Assembly (NCBI GenBank): GCA_023511295.1
Contig: JAIMBT010000009.1
Coordinates: forward strand, 62,001-126,000
Source of the DNA: Alicyclobacillus sp.
GTDB lineage: Bacteria > Bacillota > Bacilli > Alicyclobacillales > Alicyclobacillaceae
Length of the DNA stretch: 64,000 bases
Direction of reading: 5' to 3'
Within the stretch, counting starts at the first letter, position 1. Every line of letters begins with the position of its first letter. Under the pieces are notes generated by a model. That model had not been told where the DNA came from. It made no database searches and worked only from the letters and a program-made list of their open reading frames with translations. Position numbers and translations under genes: made by a program. Of the stretch, positions 28,425-35,974 are shown one piece after another.

Positions 28425-28466
28425 CGGGCTGTCGGCCAAGGTCCGCCTGCCCGGGCCTTCCAGTGG

Positions 28467-29210
28467 TCAATTCCCTTCCGCAGACTGGCCGACAGCAAAC
28501 TCCGCGGCGTCACCCACAGACGCGGACGGACGGTGCAGGCGACGCCGCCGGTTGAGAAGGAATCCCACGGCCACGACACCGGCGTATAGCGCCACAGCCC
28601 CGGCCGGGCAGACCCAGGTCAGCACATCGCTGCCGGAAAAGCGCTGGTACACGGTGTCCTCCGCCACCATCTGCCCAGCGAGATACGCGATGTAGGTCGC
28701 AGCCACGTAGACAATCCACTGCCATCGGCTCAGGATTCGGGCGATGAAATGGCTCCCGAAAATCAGGAACGGGATGGTGACCACGAGACTGGCTATCAAG
28801 ACGGTGAGGCGTCCGCCCGCCACCCCGAGCATGGCGACGGCGTTGTCGAGGCTCATGACCAGGTCGGCCACCGCAATCATGCGAACCGCCTTCCACAGCT
28901 TGTCGGTTTCGGGAAGCGCACTTCCGTCGTCTGCCTCCGCCGGCCGCATGTGTTCCCAGACCAGATGGATGGCGACCCACAGCAGCAGCCCACCGGCCAC
29001 CGTCTTCACAACGGGGATGCGGATGAGGTAGGAGCCCACGCACAGGAACACCATCAGTAACAGGATGGCAATGACGCTGCCCCACGCAATCGCTTTGGAA
29101 CGAAGTTTCCCACTCAGCTTGTTGGCGGAAAGCGAGATGGCAAGCGTGTTGTCTCCAGACAGGATGAGGTTCACCAAAGCCGTATTCACGAATGCGAGAA
29201 ACCAGGACAT
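28467..29210 (-). CDS. TerC family protein (YkoY/YjbE-like), Mn2+ handling
   Basis: 247 residues and seven membrane segments. Both acidic signatures of TerC proteins are present: NLILSGDNTLAISL in helix 1 and DLVMSLDNAVAMLG in the middle. Bacillus homologues export Mn2+ and metalate secreted enzymes. The GTG at 29219 is possible, but ATG 29210 has GGAGGTGG at good spacing. The gene lies behind a probable yybP-ykoY manganese riboswitch with a terminator, so expression should rise with Mn2+. Confidence 0.9.
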   Translation of the reverse strand: MSWFLAFVNTALVNLILSGDNTLAISLSANKLSGKLRSKAIAWGSVIAILLLMVFLCVGSYLIRIPVVKTVAGGLLLWVAIHLVWEHMRPAEADDGSALPETDKLWKAVRMIAVADLVMSLDNAVAMLGVAGGRLTVLIASLVVTIPFLIFGSHFIARILSRWQWIVYVAATYIAYLAGQMVAEDTVYQRFSGSDVLTWVCPAGAVALYAGVVAVGFLLNRRRRLHRPSASVGDAAEFAVGQSAEGN

Positions 29211-29325
29211 CTCAACCACCTCCGCTTCCCAAGATGATCCTTCGTACGCGTGTCAACGCATCAGGCGTCGCTTTGCCGAGCCTTCAGCCGTACTGGTGGT
29301 GCGCCCTCAAATGCCCGGGTGCCGC

Positions 29326-29369
29326 AAAAAAAGCGAGACTTCCAGCCCCTGTGGACTGTAAGTCTCGCT
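29326..29369 (-). terminator. Riboswitch-linked intrinsic terminator
   Basis: On the minus strand AGCGAGACTT (29369-29360) pairs with AAGTCTCGCT (29341-29332), followed by seven U residues (29332-29326). It is a textbook terminator located in the leader of the TerC gene, consistent with riboswitch-controlled attenuation. Confidence 0.88.
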
Positions 29370-29389
29370 CATCGCGTCACTGGGACACC

Positions 29390-29490
29390 ATGTAAGGCGC
29401 CGGGCATTCCGCCGTACTGACGGCGCGCTTAGACCTCAGACAACCAGCTTGCACCGCCAGCTGGTGCTTCGGCAGCTACTCCCTTACGAT
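29390..29490 (-). ncRNA. Probable yybP-ykoY (Mn2+) riboswitch aptamer
   Basis: In the minus-strand leader of the TerC gene, the 5' strand reads GTAAGGGAGTAGC, matching the conserved GGGGAGUAG start of the yybP-ykoY class, and its GTAAGG pairs with CCTTAC at the 3' end (about 29391-29396) to close a P1 helix. Inside are a GCACC/GGTGC hairpin and a second hairpin GCCG-TCAGTA-CGGC. It is followed by a strong terminator and then a TerC-family gene, the classical gene partner of this riboswitch. The class was judged by eye, not by a covariance model. Confidence 0.72.
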
Positions 29491-29502
29491 ATTCACACCT
29501 CC

Positions 29503-29531
29503 ACAATAGCCCAGACCGAGGGCCGCGTCAA
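29503..29531 (-). promoter_or_regulatory. Sigma-A promoter of the riboswitch-TerC unit
   Basis: Minus-strand TTGACG (29531-29526), 17-nt spacer, TATTGT (29508-29503). The start point would fall just before the aptamer. Confidence 0.75.
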
Positions 29532-29553
29532 GTTGCAGATACGGTTCGTCGCC

Positions 29554-30753
29554 TCACCGCGACAAGCTGGGCATGGCGGTTGACTCCGCCGGGCGGGGCG
29601 GTCCCAGTCGCCGGGAGACGCGGCGGACGTACAGAAAACAGAGGGCGCCAAAGGCGCAGCTGACCATGTCCACCTCGTACATCACCTTCGCGCCAGGGCC
29701 GTGCAAGAGAAACCCATTCAGGAGGTTGCCGACCACACCGGCCAGGCCGCCGCAGATCATCCCGAACAGACTCTGGGCCGTCGCCTGTAGCTGACGCTGG
29801 GCGAGGCGAGAGATGAAGTCGACGGCGACGACGTAGTAGAACCCGAACGACAACCCGTGCAACACCTGGATGGCGATGGCGACTGCGGGAATGGGGATGT
29901 AGGCCTGTACCGCCCAACGCACCACGTAGGCCAGGGAGGCGAGCATCAAGACATTTTCGCGGCCGAAGCGATGCATCGCGCGGGTCGCCAAGATCATGGA
30001 CGGGACGTTGGTCGCAGATGCCAGCATGAACGCGACGCCCGTCAAGTTCAGTGATCCGCCCATTTGGTGGAACGTGATTGCGAAGTACGTGTTGAAGGCG
30101 GTCAGCGTCTGACTGAGCAAAAACCCGCCGAGCACGCAGCCGACGAAGCGGCGGTCTCGGATGAGGACCCGCAGTCCGGTCGAGATGGAAGGACCGACGC
30201 CAGGTTGGATGGCGGGGTTGTCCTTCGGCAGCGTGATGGCGGCCGCCGCCCCGAGCAAGGCAAACACGAGGTAGGGCGCGAACAGCGTCGTGGCAGGGAA
30301 ATGCGCCATGTACAGGCCCCCGAGGTAGCCCCCGATGGAGAAACCCATGCTGCCAAAGAGGCGGATGGACCCGTAGGCAACGCCGTTCTCGCGCGCGGTC
30401 GCAACCGCGTAGGCGTCTGCAATCGGCGTCTGTGGCACAGAGAACATGTTGAACACGATGCTGATGAGCGTGACGAACCACAGCCAGTGGAGGTCGTAGA
30501 GGACCGCTGCAACACCCGGGACGAGGCAGCTCAGGATGAGGCTCAGACGGGTCATCCGAGACCGGTCCACGAAGACGCCCCAGAGCGGTTGCGCCAACAC
30601 GGAGGCGGCGGTGCCGATGCCCATCACCACGCCAATCTCGCTACTCGAAAACCCGTTGTGGCCAAACAGAAGCGATAGATACGGCGTCAGGATACCGCCG
30701 GACAACCCCGTACACAGGTAAAACGCGCGAAGGCGCAGCAGATTGGCTCTCAC
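29554..30753 (-). CDS. MFS transporter (MFS_1-like)
   Basis: 399 residues, 12 membrane segments. It resembles the MFS_1-like/nucleoside- or sugar-efflux group: LRLRAFYLCTGLSGGILTPYLSLLF at the start, QPLWGVFVDRSR in loop 2-3, and a repeated pattern in the second half. The substrate is unknown. The frame is open for 57 more codons upstream, but those are not membrane-like and GTG 30753 has GGGGAG upstream. It is divergent from the proline iminopeptidase-like gene, about 200 bp apart. Confidence 0.85.
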   Translation of the reverse strand: MRANLLRLRAFYLCTGLSGGILTPYLSLLFGHNGFSSSEIGVVMGIGTAASVLAQPLWGVFVDRSRMTRLSLILSCLVPGVAAVLYDLHWLWFVTLISIVFNMFSVPQTPIADAYAVATARENGVAYGSIRLFGSMGFSIGGYLGGLYMAHFPATTLFAPYLVFALLGAAAAITLPKDNPAIQPGVGPSISTGLRVLIRDRRFVGCVLGGFLLSQTLTAFNTYFAITFHQMGGSLNLTGVAFMLASATNVPSMILATRAMHRFGRENVLMLASLAYVVRWAVQAYIPIPAVAIAIQVLHGLSFGFYYVVAVDFISRLAQRQLQATAQSLFGMICGGLAGVVGNLLNGFLLHGPGAKVMYEVDMVSCAFGALCFLYVRRVSRRLGPPRPAESTAMPSLSR

Positions 30754-30952
30754 GGTGGACGTCTCCCCAGGTGTTGGATTCGATGGCGTGCGGCTGCACC
30801 ACCTTATCATACCGCAGGGAGTCGCGGTGTGGGGCTTCTCGTCCAACGGTGAATTGCGGTAGGATAAGGTGAGCGAGTCAATCGAAGATTTCGCGTTGCC
30901 GGACACTGTGGCGGACGGAACCATCCGCCGAAGGAAAGACAGGAGGATGACG

Positions 30953-31873
30953 ATGGCGCAGCGGGGCGTATCGAGGATTGTGCCGATTTCCGGCGGGTTT
31001 CACGTTTGGACGCGGCAGGTTGGGGAGAGCCCGGTGAAGATGTTGCTGTTGCACGGCGGACCCGGGTTCAACCACGAGTATCTGGAGTGCTTCGCCGACT
31101 ACCTCCCGCCAAACGGCGTGGAGATCTACTTCTACGACCAGCTCGGTTCGTACTACTCGGACCAGCCGGACGACGTGTCGCTCTGGAACACCGAGCGCTT
31201 TCGCGAGGAGGTTGAAGAGGTCCGGAGCTTTCTCGGCCTCGATTCGTTCTACCTGCTCGGGCAGTCTTGGGGCGGTCTGCTGGCCATCGAGTACGCGCTG
31301 AAGTACCAGTCCCACCTGCGCGGGCTCATCATCTCCAACATGACGGCGAGCATCCCGTCGTACGTGCGGTACATCAACGAGCTCCGTGAACGGCTGCCGC
31401 GGAATCTGGTGGACACCATGAAGCGGTACGAGGCGGACGGCGCGTACGACGCGCCGGAGTACCAGGCGCTGCTCGACGAGCACCTGTACCGTCAGCATAT
31501 CATTCGCAGCCAGCCCATGCCGGACCCAGTGGCGCGGGCGTTCGCGCACTTTAATCCGGCGGTGTACAACACCATGCAGGGGCCGAACGAGTTTGTGGTG
31601 ACCGGGACGTTCCGGGATTGGGACCGCTGGGCGGACCTGGCTCACATTCAGGTGCCCACCCACCTCTTGGTCGGCCGTTACGACTCGATGTCGGTGGAGG
31701 ATATCGAGGAGATGGGACGGCTCATCCCGGAGGCGACCGTCACCGTCTGCGAGAACGGCAGCCACCTGTCCATGTGGGATGACCAGGAAGCGTATTTTTC
31801 CGCCATTCTGGATTTTGTCCGCCGCGTCGAGACCGCCGTCCGCGCATCATCGCCCTCTCACGGAACCAAGTGA
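30953..31873 (+). CDS. Proline iminopeptidase-family alpha/beta hydrolase
   Basis: 306 residues, the usual length for proline iminopeptidases (peptidase S33), which remove N-terminal proline. The oxyanion motif HGGPG starts at residue 34 and the nucleophile elbow GQSWGG has Ser105; a plausible catalytic His lies in ENGSHLSMWDD. No signal peptide, so cytoplasmic. ATG 30953 is chosen because AGGAGG (30941-30946) is six bases away; ATG 30947 would touch the ribosome binding site. Related lactonases or esterases cannot be excluded. Confidence 0.88.
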   Translation: MAQRGVSRIVPISGGFHVWTRQVGESPVKMLLLHGGPGFNHEYLECFADYLPPNGVEIYFYDQLGSYYSDQPDDVSLWNTERFREEVEEVRSFLGLDSFYLLGQSWGGLLAIEYALKYQSHLRGLIISNMTASIPSYVRYINELRERLPRNLVDTMKRYEADGAYDAPEYQALLDEHLYRQHIIRSQPMPDPVARAFAHFNPAVYNTMQGPNEFVVTGTFRDWDRWADLAHIQVPTHLLVGRYDSMSVEDIEEMGRLIPEATVTVCENGSHLSMWDDQEAYFSAILDFVRRVETAVRASSPSHGTK

Positions 31874-31879
31874 GGGGGC

Positions 31880-31909
31880 CTGCACCGGTACGGTCCGTGC
31901 CGGGTGCAG
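31880..31909. terminator. Hairpin between convergent genes
   Basis: CTGCACCGGTAC (31880-31891) pairs with GTGCC plus GGTGCAG (31897-31909) with one bulged G and a 5-nt loop. A second smaller stem (CCCTCTCAC / GTGAGGGGG) overlaps the end of the hydrolase gene. It probably terminates both convergent transcripts. Confidence 0.6.
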
Positions 31910-31971
31910 ACCCCAATCTCTGCTTCATGACGCGCGTTAGCCCGGATGCGGCAGGTTTGGGTGTGCCTCCG

Positions 31972-33867
31972 TCAGTGCGTCCAAGTCCAGTGGCTTCCGC
32001 TTTGCGTTACGTGGACGTCCAGGTCGTTCAACAGGTTCGTCACGGTTGACAGCGGCAGGAACGTCGTCAACCCACCCGGCAGCGCCTCCGCCACCGCATC
32101 GCTCCGCAGCACAGCGCGGCCGTTGACCTCAATCTGCGCGGGCCCGCTGCCGGAGACTGCTGCGGGTCCGTGATACGCCGCGGACTGGATGTTCCACGTC
32201 GTTCCGTTCCACGAGGTCGATGTCCACCCCGCCCGCTTCATCGCCTGCATGACATCCCACAGCGACACGTACGTCTGTCCGGATTGCTCCAGGGTGGTCA
32301 CGGCGCCACTCGCTTTGCCGTTGACCTGGAGGTCGAGGTGGCCGGTTGGTGGCAGGACGTCGACGACGACGTGAATGGCCGGCAGGTTGTCGCCGGGGTG
32401 GTCGGTCTGGTATGTCAGGAGCGGGATCCCGTACAGGTAAGGCAGGGTTTGTTGTCCCTTGTAGATGGACGGGTACAGGTCAACGTAGTGGAACCCGGGC
32501 GTGCCAGAGGCGACCAGCTGCACCTTCACGTCACCCTGTGAGTTGAACCCGCAGACGTATCCGATGGTACTGTTGTCGTAATCGACGGCGTACGTGTTGT
32601 CGTACTCCGTCCAACCGACACCGTGCAGTTCGACGGTGAAGGCTTGTCCGGCCGTGACCGTCGCTGGTGCGGACACGAGGGACGGGTAGATGCGAAACGT
32701 GGTGTCGCCTGCCACCGTCTGGCCGTCCAGCAACTGGATGGTATGCGCCGGCCCACCGAGATCGTTCGGCACTTGGAGCGACTTCGAGAAATCCCCATTC
32801 GCATCGGTGGTGACCGGCCCAAGGTCCAACTGCTTCTGCTGATACCCGTTCCCGGACACCCGGCTTCCCGCCATCGTGTTCCACACCACTTCGTACGTGT
32901 GGTTTGGGGTCAGCCCCGTTCCCGTCAGCGTGAACGACGACCCCACCGTCCCGCTGCCGACAGATGTGTGCAGGTGGTTCCCGACGGCCGGCGGGAGCGC
33001 CGGAAGCGGGTCGGACACGGTCTTCGGATGGCCCGGCGTCACCTCTACGTCGAAGGTGTAGTTGGGGCGCCAGCTGAACGGGGACTGCGCTGCGTTCAGG
33101 TACGCGCCCTCCACGCCGCCGACGACGAGCTGAATCGTGTGCAACCCAACGCCGCCTTCCGCCCGGACGGTGAAGTCCGCTTGGCCGCCGCTCGTCACCG
33201 CCGTGACGTTCCCCGTGAGGTGGTTGTCGTACAGCAGATCATAGTCGCTGGTGTAGGGGCCAACCCCCATCCCATCGACGTGGATGTGGAAGAACGCACC
33301 CTGTGGCTCCGTGGTGGTCGTGATGGTCGCGCGCGGTGCGACGTTGATGGATCCCGCCGCCACCACGTTGCCCTGGTCGTCGACCAGGCCGAGGAAGTGC
33401 GCGTCCCCGAATCCAGACGGGATTTGGAGCGATCCGCTCGCAGAGCCGCTCGCGTCGGTCTGCACGGACCCGAGTGTGATCTTCCCGGTTGTGTACGTGG
33501 CCCCGATGAAGTGTTCTGCCTGGGTTTGCCACTGCCCCTCATACGTTTCCCAAACGAGGTGCAGGGTGGTGTTGGCCGGCAGGCCGGCAGCGGACCACGT
33601 GACGGTGTCCCCCACCACCGCGTACGGTGCGCTGAGGATGAGCGGCGCTGGAACGGCCGGAACGGAGCCGAGCACGGCATATGGAGACGCCGAGTCATTG
33701 GACGTCGCACTTCCCCCGGACGAGGAACTGCTGCCGCCGGTCGTGTCCGCGAATGCGGGCGCTGCAGGGAGCGAGGCAGCGAGGCCGACGGCGATGACAG
33801 TGGCGGCGGCCCGCCGCCACGTTGCAGGGCTGGATGGAGTATGAGGGACGGAGGTTCGCTTCGACAT
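31972..33867 (-). CDS. Secreted protein with repeated Ig-like modules and amine-oxidase-N-like tail
   Basis: 631 residues. A signal peptide is clear (Arg pair, hydrophobic TVIAVGLAASLPAAPAFA, cleavage near AFA-DT), followed by a Ser/Gly-rich linker. The middle holds two related modules: each begins with a hydrophobic strand pattern ending in LVWETYEG or VVWNTMAG, then a TTDA(S/N)G turn and a 'PxxxGxxHxxxLxDxQGxVxAG' end, suggesting an internal duplication of an extracellular Ig-like domain. The C-terminal about 130 residues resemble copper-amine-oxidase N-terminal-like modules (VNGKASG...WNGTTWNI, VNGRAVLRSD). The start is ATG 33867; a GTG/ATG upstream at 33906 is less likely. Function unknown, probably cell-surface. 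Confidence 0.75.
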   Translation of the reverse strand: MSKRTSVPHTPSSPATWRRAAATVIAVGLAASLPAAPAFADTTGGSSSSSGGSATSNDSASPYAVLGSVPAVPAPLILSAPYAVVGDTVTWSAAGLPANTTLHLVWETYEGQWQTQAEHFIGATYTTGKITLGSVQTDASGSASGSLQIPSGFGDAHFLGLVDDQGNVVAAGSINVAPRATITTTTEPQGAFFHIHVDGMGVGPYTSDYDLLYDNHLTGNVTAVTSGGQADFTVRAEGGVGLHTIQLVVGGVEGAYLNAAQSPFSWRPNYTFDVEVTPGHPKTVSDPLPALPPAVGNHLHTSVGSGTVGSSFTLTGTGLTPNHTYEVVWNTMAGSRVSGNGYQQKQLDLGPVTTDANGDFSKSLQVPNDLGGPAHTIQLLDGQTVAGDTTFRIYPSLVSAPATVTAGQAFTVELHGVGWTEYDNTYAVDYDNSTIGYVCGFNSQGDVKVQLVASGTPGFHYVDLYPSIYKGQQTLPYLYGIPLLTYQTDHPGDNLPAIHVVVDVLPPTGHLDLQVNGKASGAVTTLEQSGQTYVSLWDVMQAMKRAGWTSTSWNGTTWNIQSAAYHGPAAVSGSGPAQIEVNGRAVLRSDAVAEALPGGLTTFLPLSTVTNLLNDLDVHVTQSGSHWTWTH

Positions 33868-33912
33868 AGGCTGCTTCCTTTCTGAGTTCGTCCGTACGTG
33901 GAACAAAGCAAA

Positions 33913-33932
33913 GCCCTGCCTGGGGGCAGGGC
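33913..33932 (-). terminator. Terminator between the two secreted protein genes
   Basis: GCCCTGCC (33913-33920), 4-nt loop, GGCAGGGC (33925-33932). On the minus strand it is followed by TTTGCTTTG. It sits 8 nt after the stop of the 277-residue gene and before the 631-residue gene, so read-through may be limited. Confidence 0.75.
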
Positions 33933-33940
33933 CTTCTGAA

Positions 33941-34774
33941 TTAGTTCTGACCTGCAGCGGCCGGCGCGGTGTTGACGTTCAGCACGTTGCCAGCAAACGT
34001 CGCTTGTCGGTTGGAGATATTGACCAAGAACGTGAAGATGTCCGTCGAGATGTAGGTGGTATCTCGGTGGGTCGACGGGTCCTTCGCGACGTCTCCGGTG
34101 GTCTTGTACACGGTCTGACCGTTGATGACGACGCTGTACGGACCTTCGCCGCCCATGTTCGGGATCTTCGGGAGTTTGCTGTTCGTAACCGTCAGGGTGT
34201 GACCGTTCCACTGAACTGTGGAACCTTCGGCCTTGAGCAGTTGAATGATGGGATACAGCGGCACCGTCGCGCTGTTCTCCGGCAGGGTTGCAAGCGGTTT
34301 CGAGTTGAGCTCAATGGTGACGCTGTTGCCAACGACCATCGGCGGAATGCCGAGCGGGACGAAGAGCCCGGTGTGACCGTTGCCGTCATTGGCCGAGATG
34401 GTGTAGGGGAGAGCCGTTCCTGGCTTCGTGGTCGGTGGGATGACATACGTACCGACGAAGAACGTGCCGTGCGACGACATCTTCACCGTGTCCCCGTTCG
34501 CGAGGTTCACTGTGACTGTCGTGCCTGCCGGGAGTGCACTGCCGTCGGACTCCAACACCTGCGCGCGGAACACCACCATGTCGCCGGGGTGGAACGTGGC
34601 TTGCACTTGGCAGATACCGCTCAGCACGACGTCGCCGGAAACGGCGAGGCCGTTGACGGACGTCTGGGGAACGGCGGGTGACGCCGTCGAACTGTCGGCG
34701 GCAAATGCTGGGACGGGTGCGGCCAGGGGCAGCACCATCAGGGCGGCGGCTGGCAACCATTTGGAGAACTTCAT
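33941..34774 (-). CDS. Secreted copper-amine-oxidase-N-like domain protein
   Basis: 277 residues. Signal peptide: MKFSKWLPAAALMVLP then AAPVPAFA, cleaved before ADSS. The N-terminal half has an Ig-like pattern; the C-terminal half carries two segments typical of copper amine oxidase-like N-terminal (stalk) modules: VTIELNSKPLATLPENSA with WNGHTLTV, and YSVVINGQTVY ending in FTFLVNIS with VLNVNT. No enzyme motif is seen. The start is ATG 34774 with GAGGAGGAAA; the upstream frame was rejected. It precedes, on the same strand, a larger protein with the same tail design, so the two are likely paralogous partners. Confidence 0.75.
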   Translation of the reverse strand: MKFSKWLPAAALMVLPLAAPVPAFAADSSTASPAVPQTSVNGLAVSGDVVLSGICQVQATFHPGDMVVFRAQVLESDGSALPAGTTVTVNLANGDTVKMSSHGTFFVGTYVIPPTTKPGTALPYTISANDGNGHTGLFVPLGIPPMVVGNSVTIELNSKPLATLPENSATVPLYPIIQLLKAEGSTVQWNGHTLTVTNSKLPKIPNMGGEGPYSVVINGQTVYKTTGDVAKDPSTHRDTTYISTDIFTFLVNISNRQATFAGNVLNVNTAPAAAGQN

Positions 34775-34924
34775 ACGTTTCCTCCTCAAATTCTGACGTG
34801 AGGTGCGTGAATTGTTGCCAAACCAGCCAACATATGCACACCTCGCATCCATTATAGCGCACGAATTCTATCGCACAACGGGTTTTGAGAGTTTTGGGAA
34901 AATCGTGTCGAACAACGGGAAAAG

Positions 34925-34978
34925 GGCGGTCCGGACGCTCGTGGCACAGCCTTGTTGTGCCCCAGCACCCGGACCGCC
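34925..34978 (-). terminator. Quinol oxidase operon terminator
   Basis: Outer stem GGCGGTCCGG (34925-34934) with CCGGACCGCC (34969-34978) and inner stem GGCACA (34943-34948) with TGTGCC (34956-34961). On the minus strand it is followed by CCTTTTCCC. It lies just after qoxD. Confidence 0.75.
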
Positions 34979-34996
34979 GGTCCCGATACCGCTGTG

Positions 34997-35341
34997 TCAG
35001 TAACTCAGCGCACCGAACGCCATAATCCAGATAGATCCGGCGACGATGGCAATGACGAACACCAATCCCAGCGCCAACATCCACGCGTGCCAGTTGGGTC
35101 CTTTGCTCTCCGTCACATGCATGAAGAAGAACAACTGGATGAAGATTTGTATCGCCCCGAGGATGAGAATCAGGGCAATCAACGACCCTGCGCCGAGCAC
35201 GCGGTTCATCACGGCCCACAGCGCAATCAGCGTGAGGATGATGGAGAGCACAAACCCGATGACGGGGAGGGTAATCCCGTGCTGGCGGTGATGACTCGGC
35301 TCCCCGCTCGGTTGTTGCAGGCGTTCCTGATGTGTGCTCAC
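34997..35341 (-). CDS. qoxD: Quinol oxidase subunit IV
   Basis: 114 residues with three membrane segments, matching the cytochrome o/aa3 quinol oxidase subunit IV family (IQLFFFMHVTESKGPNWHAWMLALG is typical). It stabilises assembly of the oxidase. The start is GTG 35341, one base after the qoxC stop, with GGGGAG inside the end of qoxC. Last gene of the oxidase operon. Confidence 0.93.
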   Translation of the reverse strand: MSTHQERLQQPSGEPSHHRQHGITLPVIGFVLSIILTLIALWAVMNRVLGAGSLIALILILGAIQIFIQLFFFMHVTESKGPNWHAWMLALGLVFVIAIVAGSIWIMAFGALSY

Positions 35342-35342
35342 G

Positions 35343-35972
35343 TCAGCTCAACTCCCCAATCAAATACACGACGGTGAAGATAAACACCCAGACGACGTCG
35401 AGGAAGTGCCAGTAGAGTCCGACGATGAACACCTTCCGCGCCGTGACGTGGGTGATCCCTTTGACGCCGAGTTGAATCATCAGGCACAGCATCCAAAGCA
35501 GCCCGAACGAGACGTGGCAGCCGTGCATGCCGACCAGTGTGAAGAAGGCGCTGAGGAAGGCGCTCCGCGACATCGTGGCGCCGCTCGCCACGTCCGCGAC
35601 AAACTCGCTCACTTCCAACCCGATGAAACAGGCGCCGAGAATCCACGTGACCATCAGCCACCCGATGAGCGCGCCGCGGTGCCCGCGGCGCATCTCGTAC
35701 GTCCCGATGCCGGACGTGAAGCTGCTCGTCAACAGGATGAGTGTCTCGGCCGTGAATCCTCGGACGTCGAACAACTGTGTCGGCGTCGGCCCCATGTTGG
35801 TGTGCCGGTAGAGAATCACGTATGTCGCGAACACGCAGGAGAACAGCAGCATGTCCGTCACGAGAAACACCCAGAACCCAAAGATTCGGAGCGCGTCGTC
35901 TTCGTGGGCGTACTCCAGCGGCAGGTCGTCGTGCGTGTCGACGGCTGGCAGTCGTTGTTCGAGGACAGACAT
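35343..35972 (-). CDS. qoxC: Quinol oxidase subunit III
   Basis: 209 residues, five membrane segments, cytochrome c oxidase subunit III family. FGFWVFLVTDMLLFSCVFATYVILY at the N-terminus and HGCHVSFGLLWML...YWHFLDVVWVFIFTVVYL at the C-terminus are characteristic. Five rather than seven segments is the form found with quinol oxidases. The ATG at 35972 has GGGAGGT at correct spacing; the TTG at 35978 was rejected. It starts two bases after the qoxB stop. Confidence 0.95.
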   Translation of the reverse strand: MSVLEQRLPAVDTHDDLPLEYAHEDDALRIFGFWVFLVTDMLLFSCVFATYVILYRHTNMGPTPTQLFDVRGFTAETLILLTSSFTSGIGTYEMRRGHRGALIGWLMVTWILGACFIGLEVSEFVADVASGATMSRSAFLSAFFTLVGMHGCHVSFGLLWMLCLMIQLGVKGITHVTARKVFIVGLYWHFLDVVWVFIFTVVYLIGELS

Positions 35973-35974
35973 CT

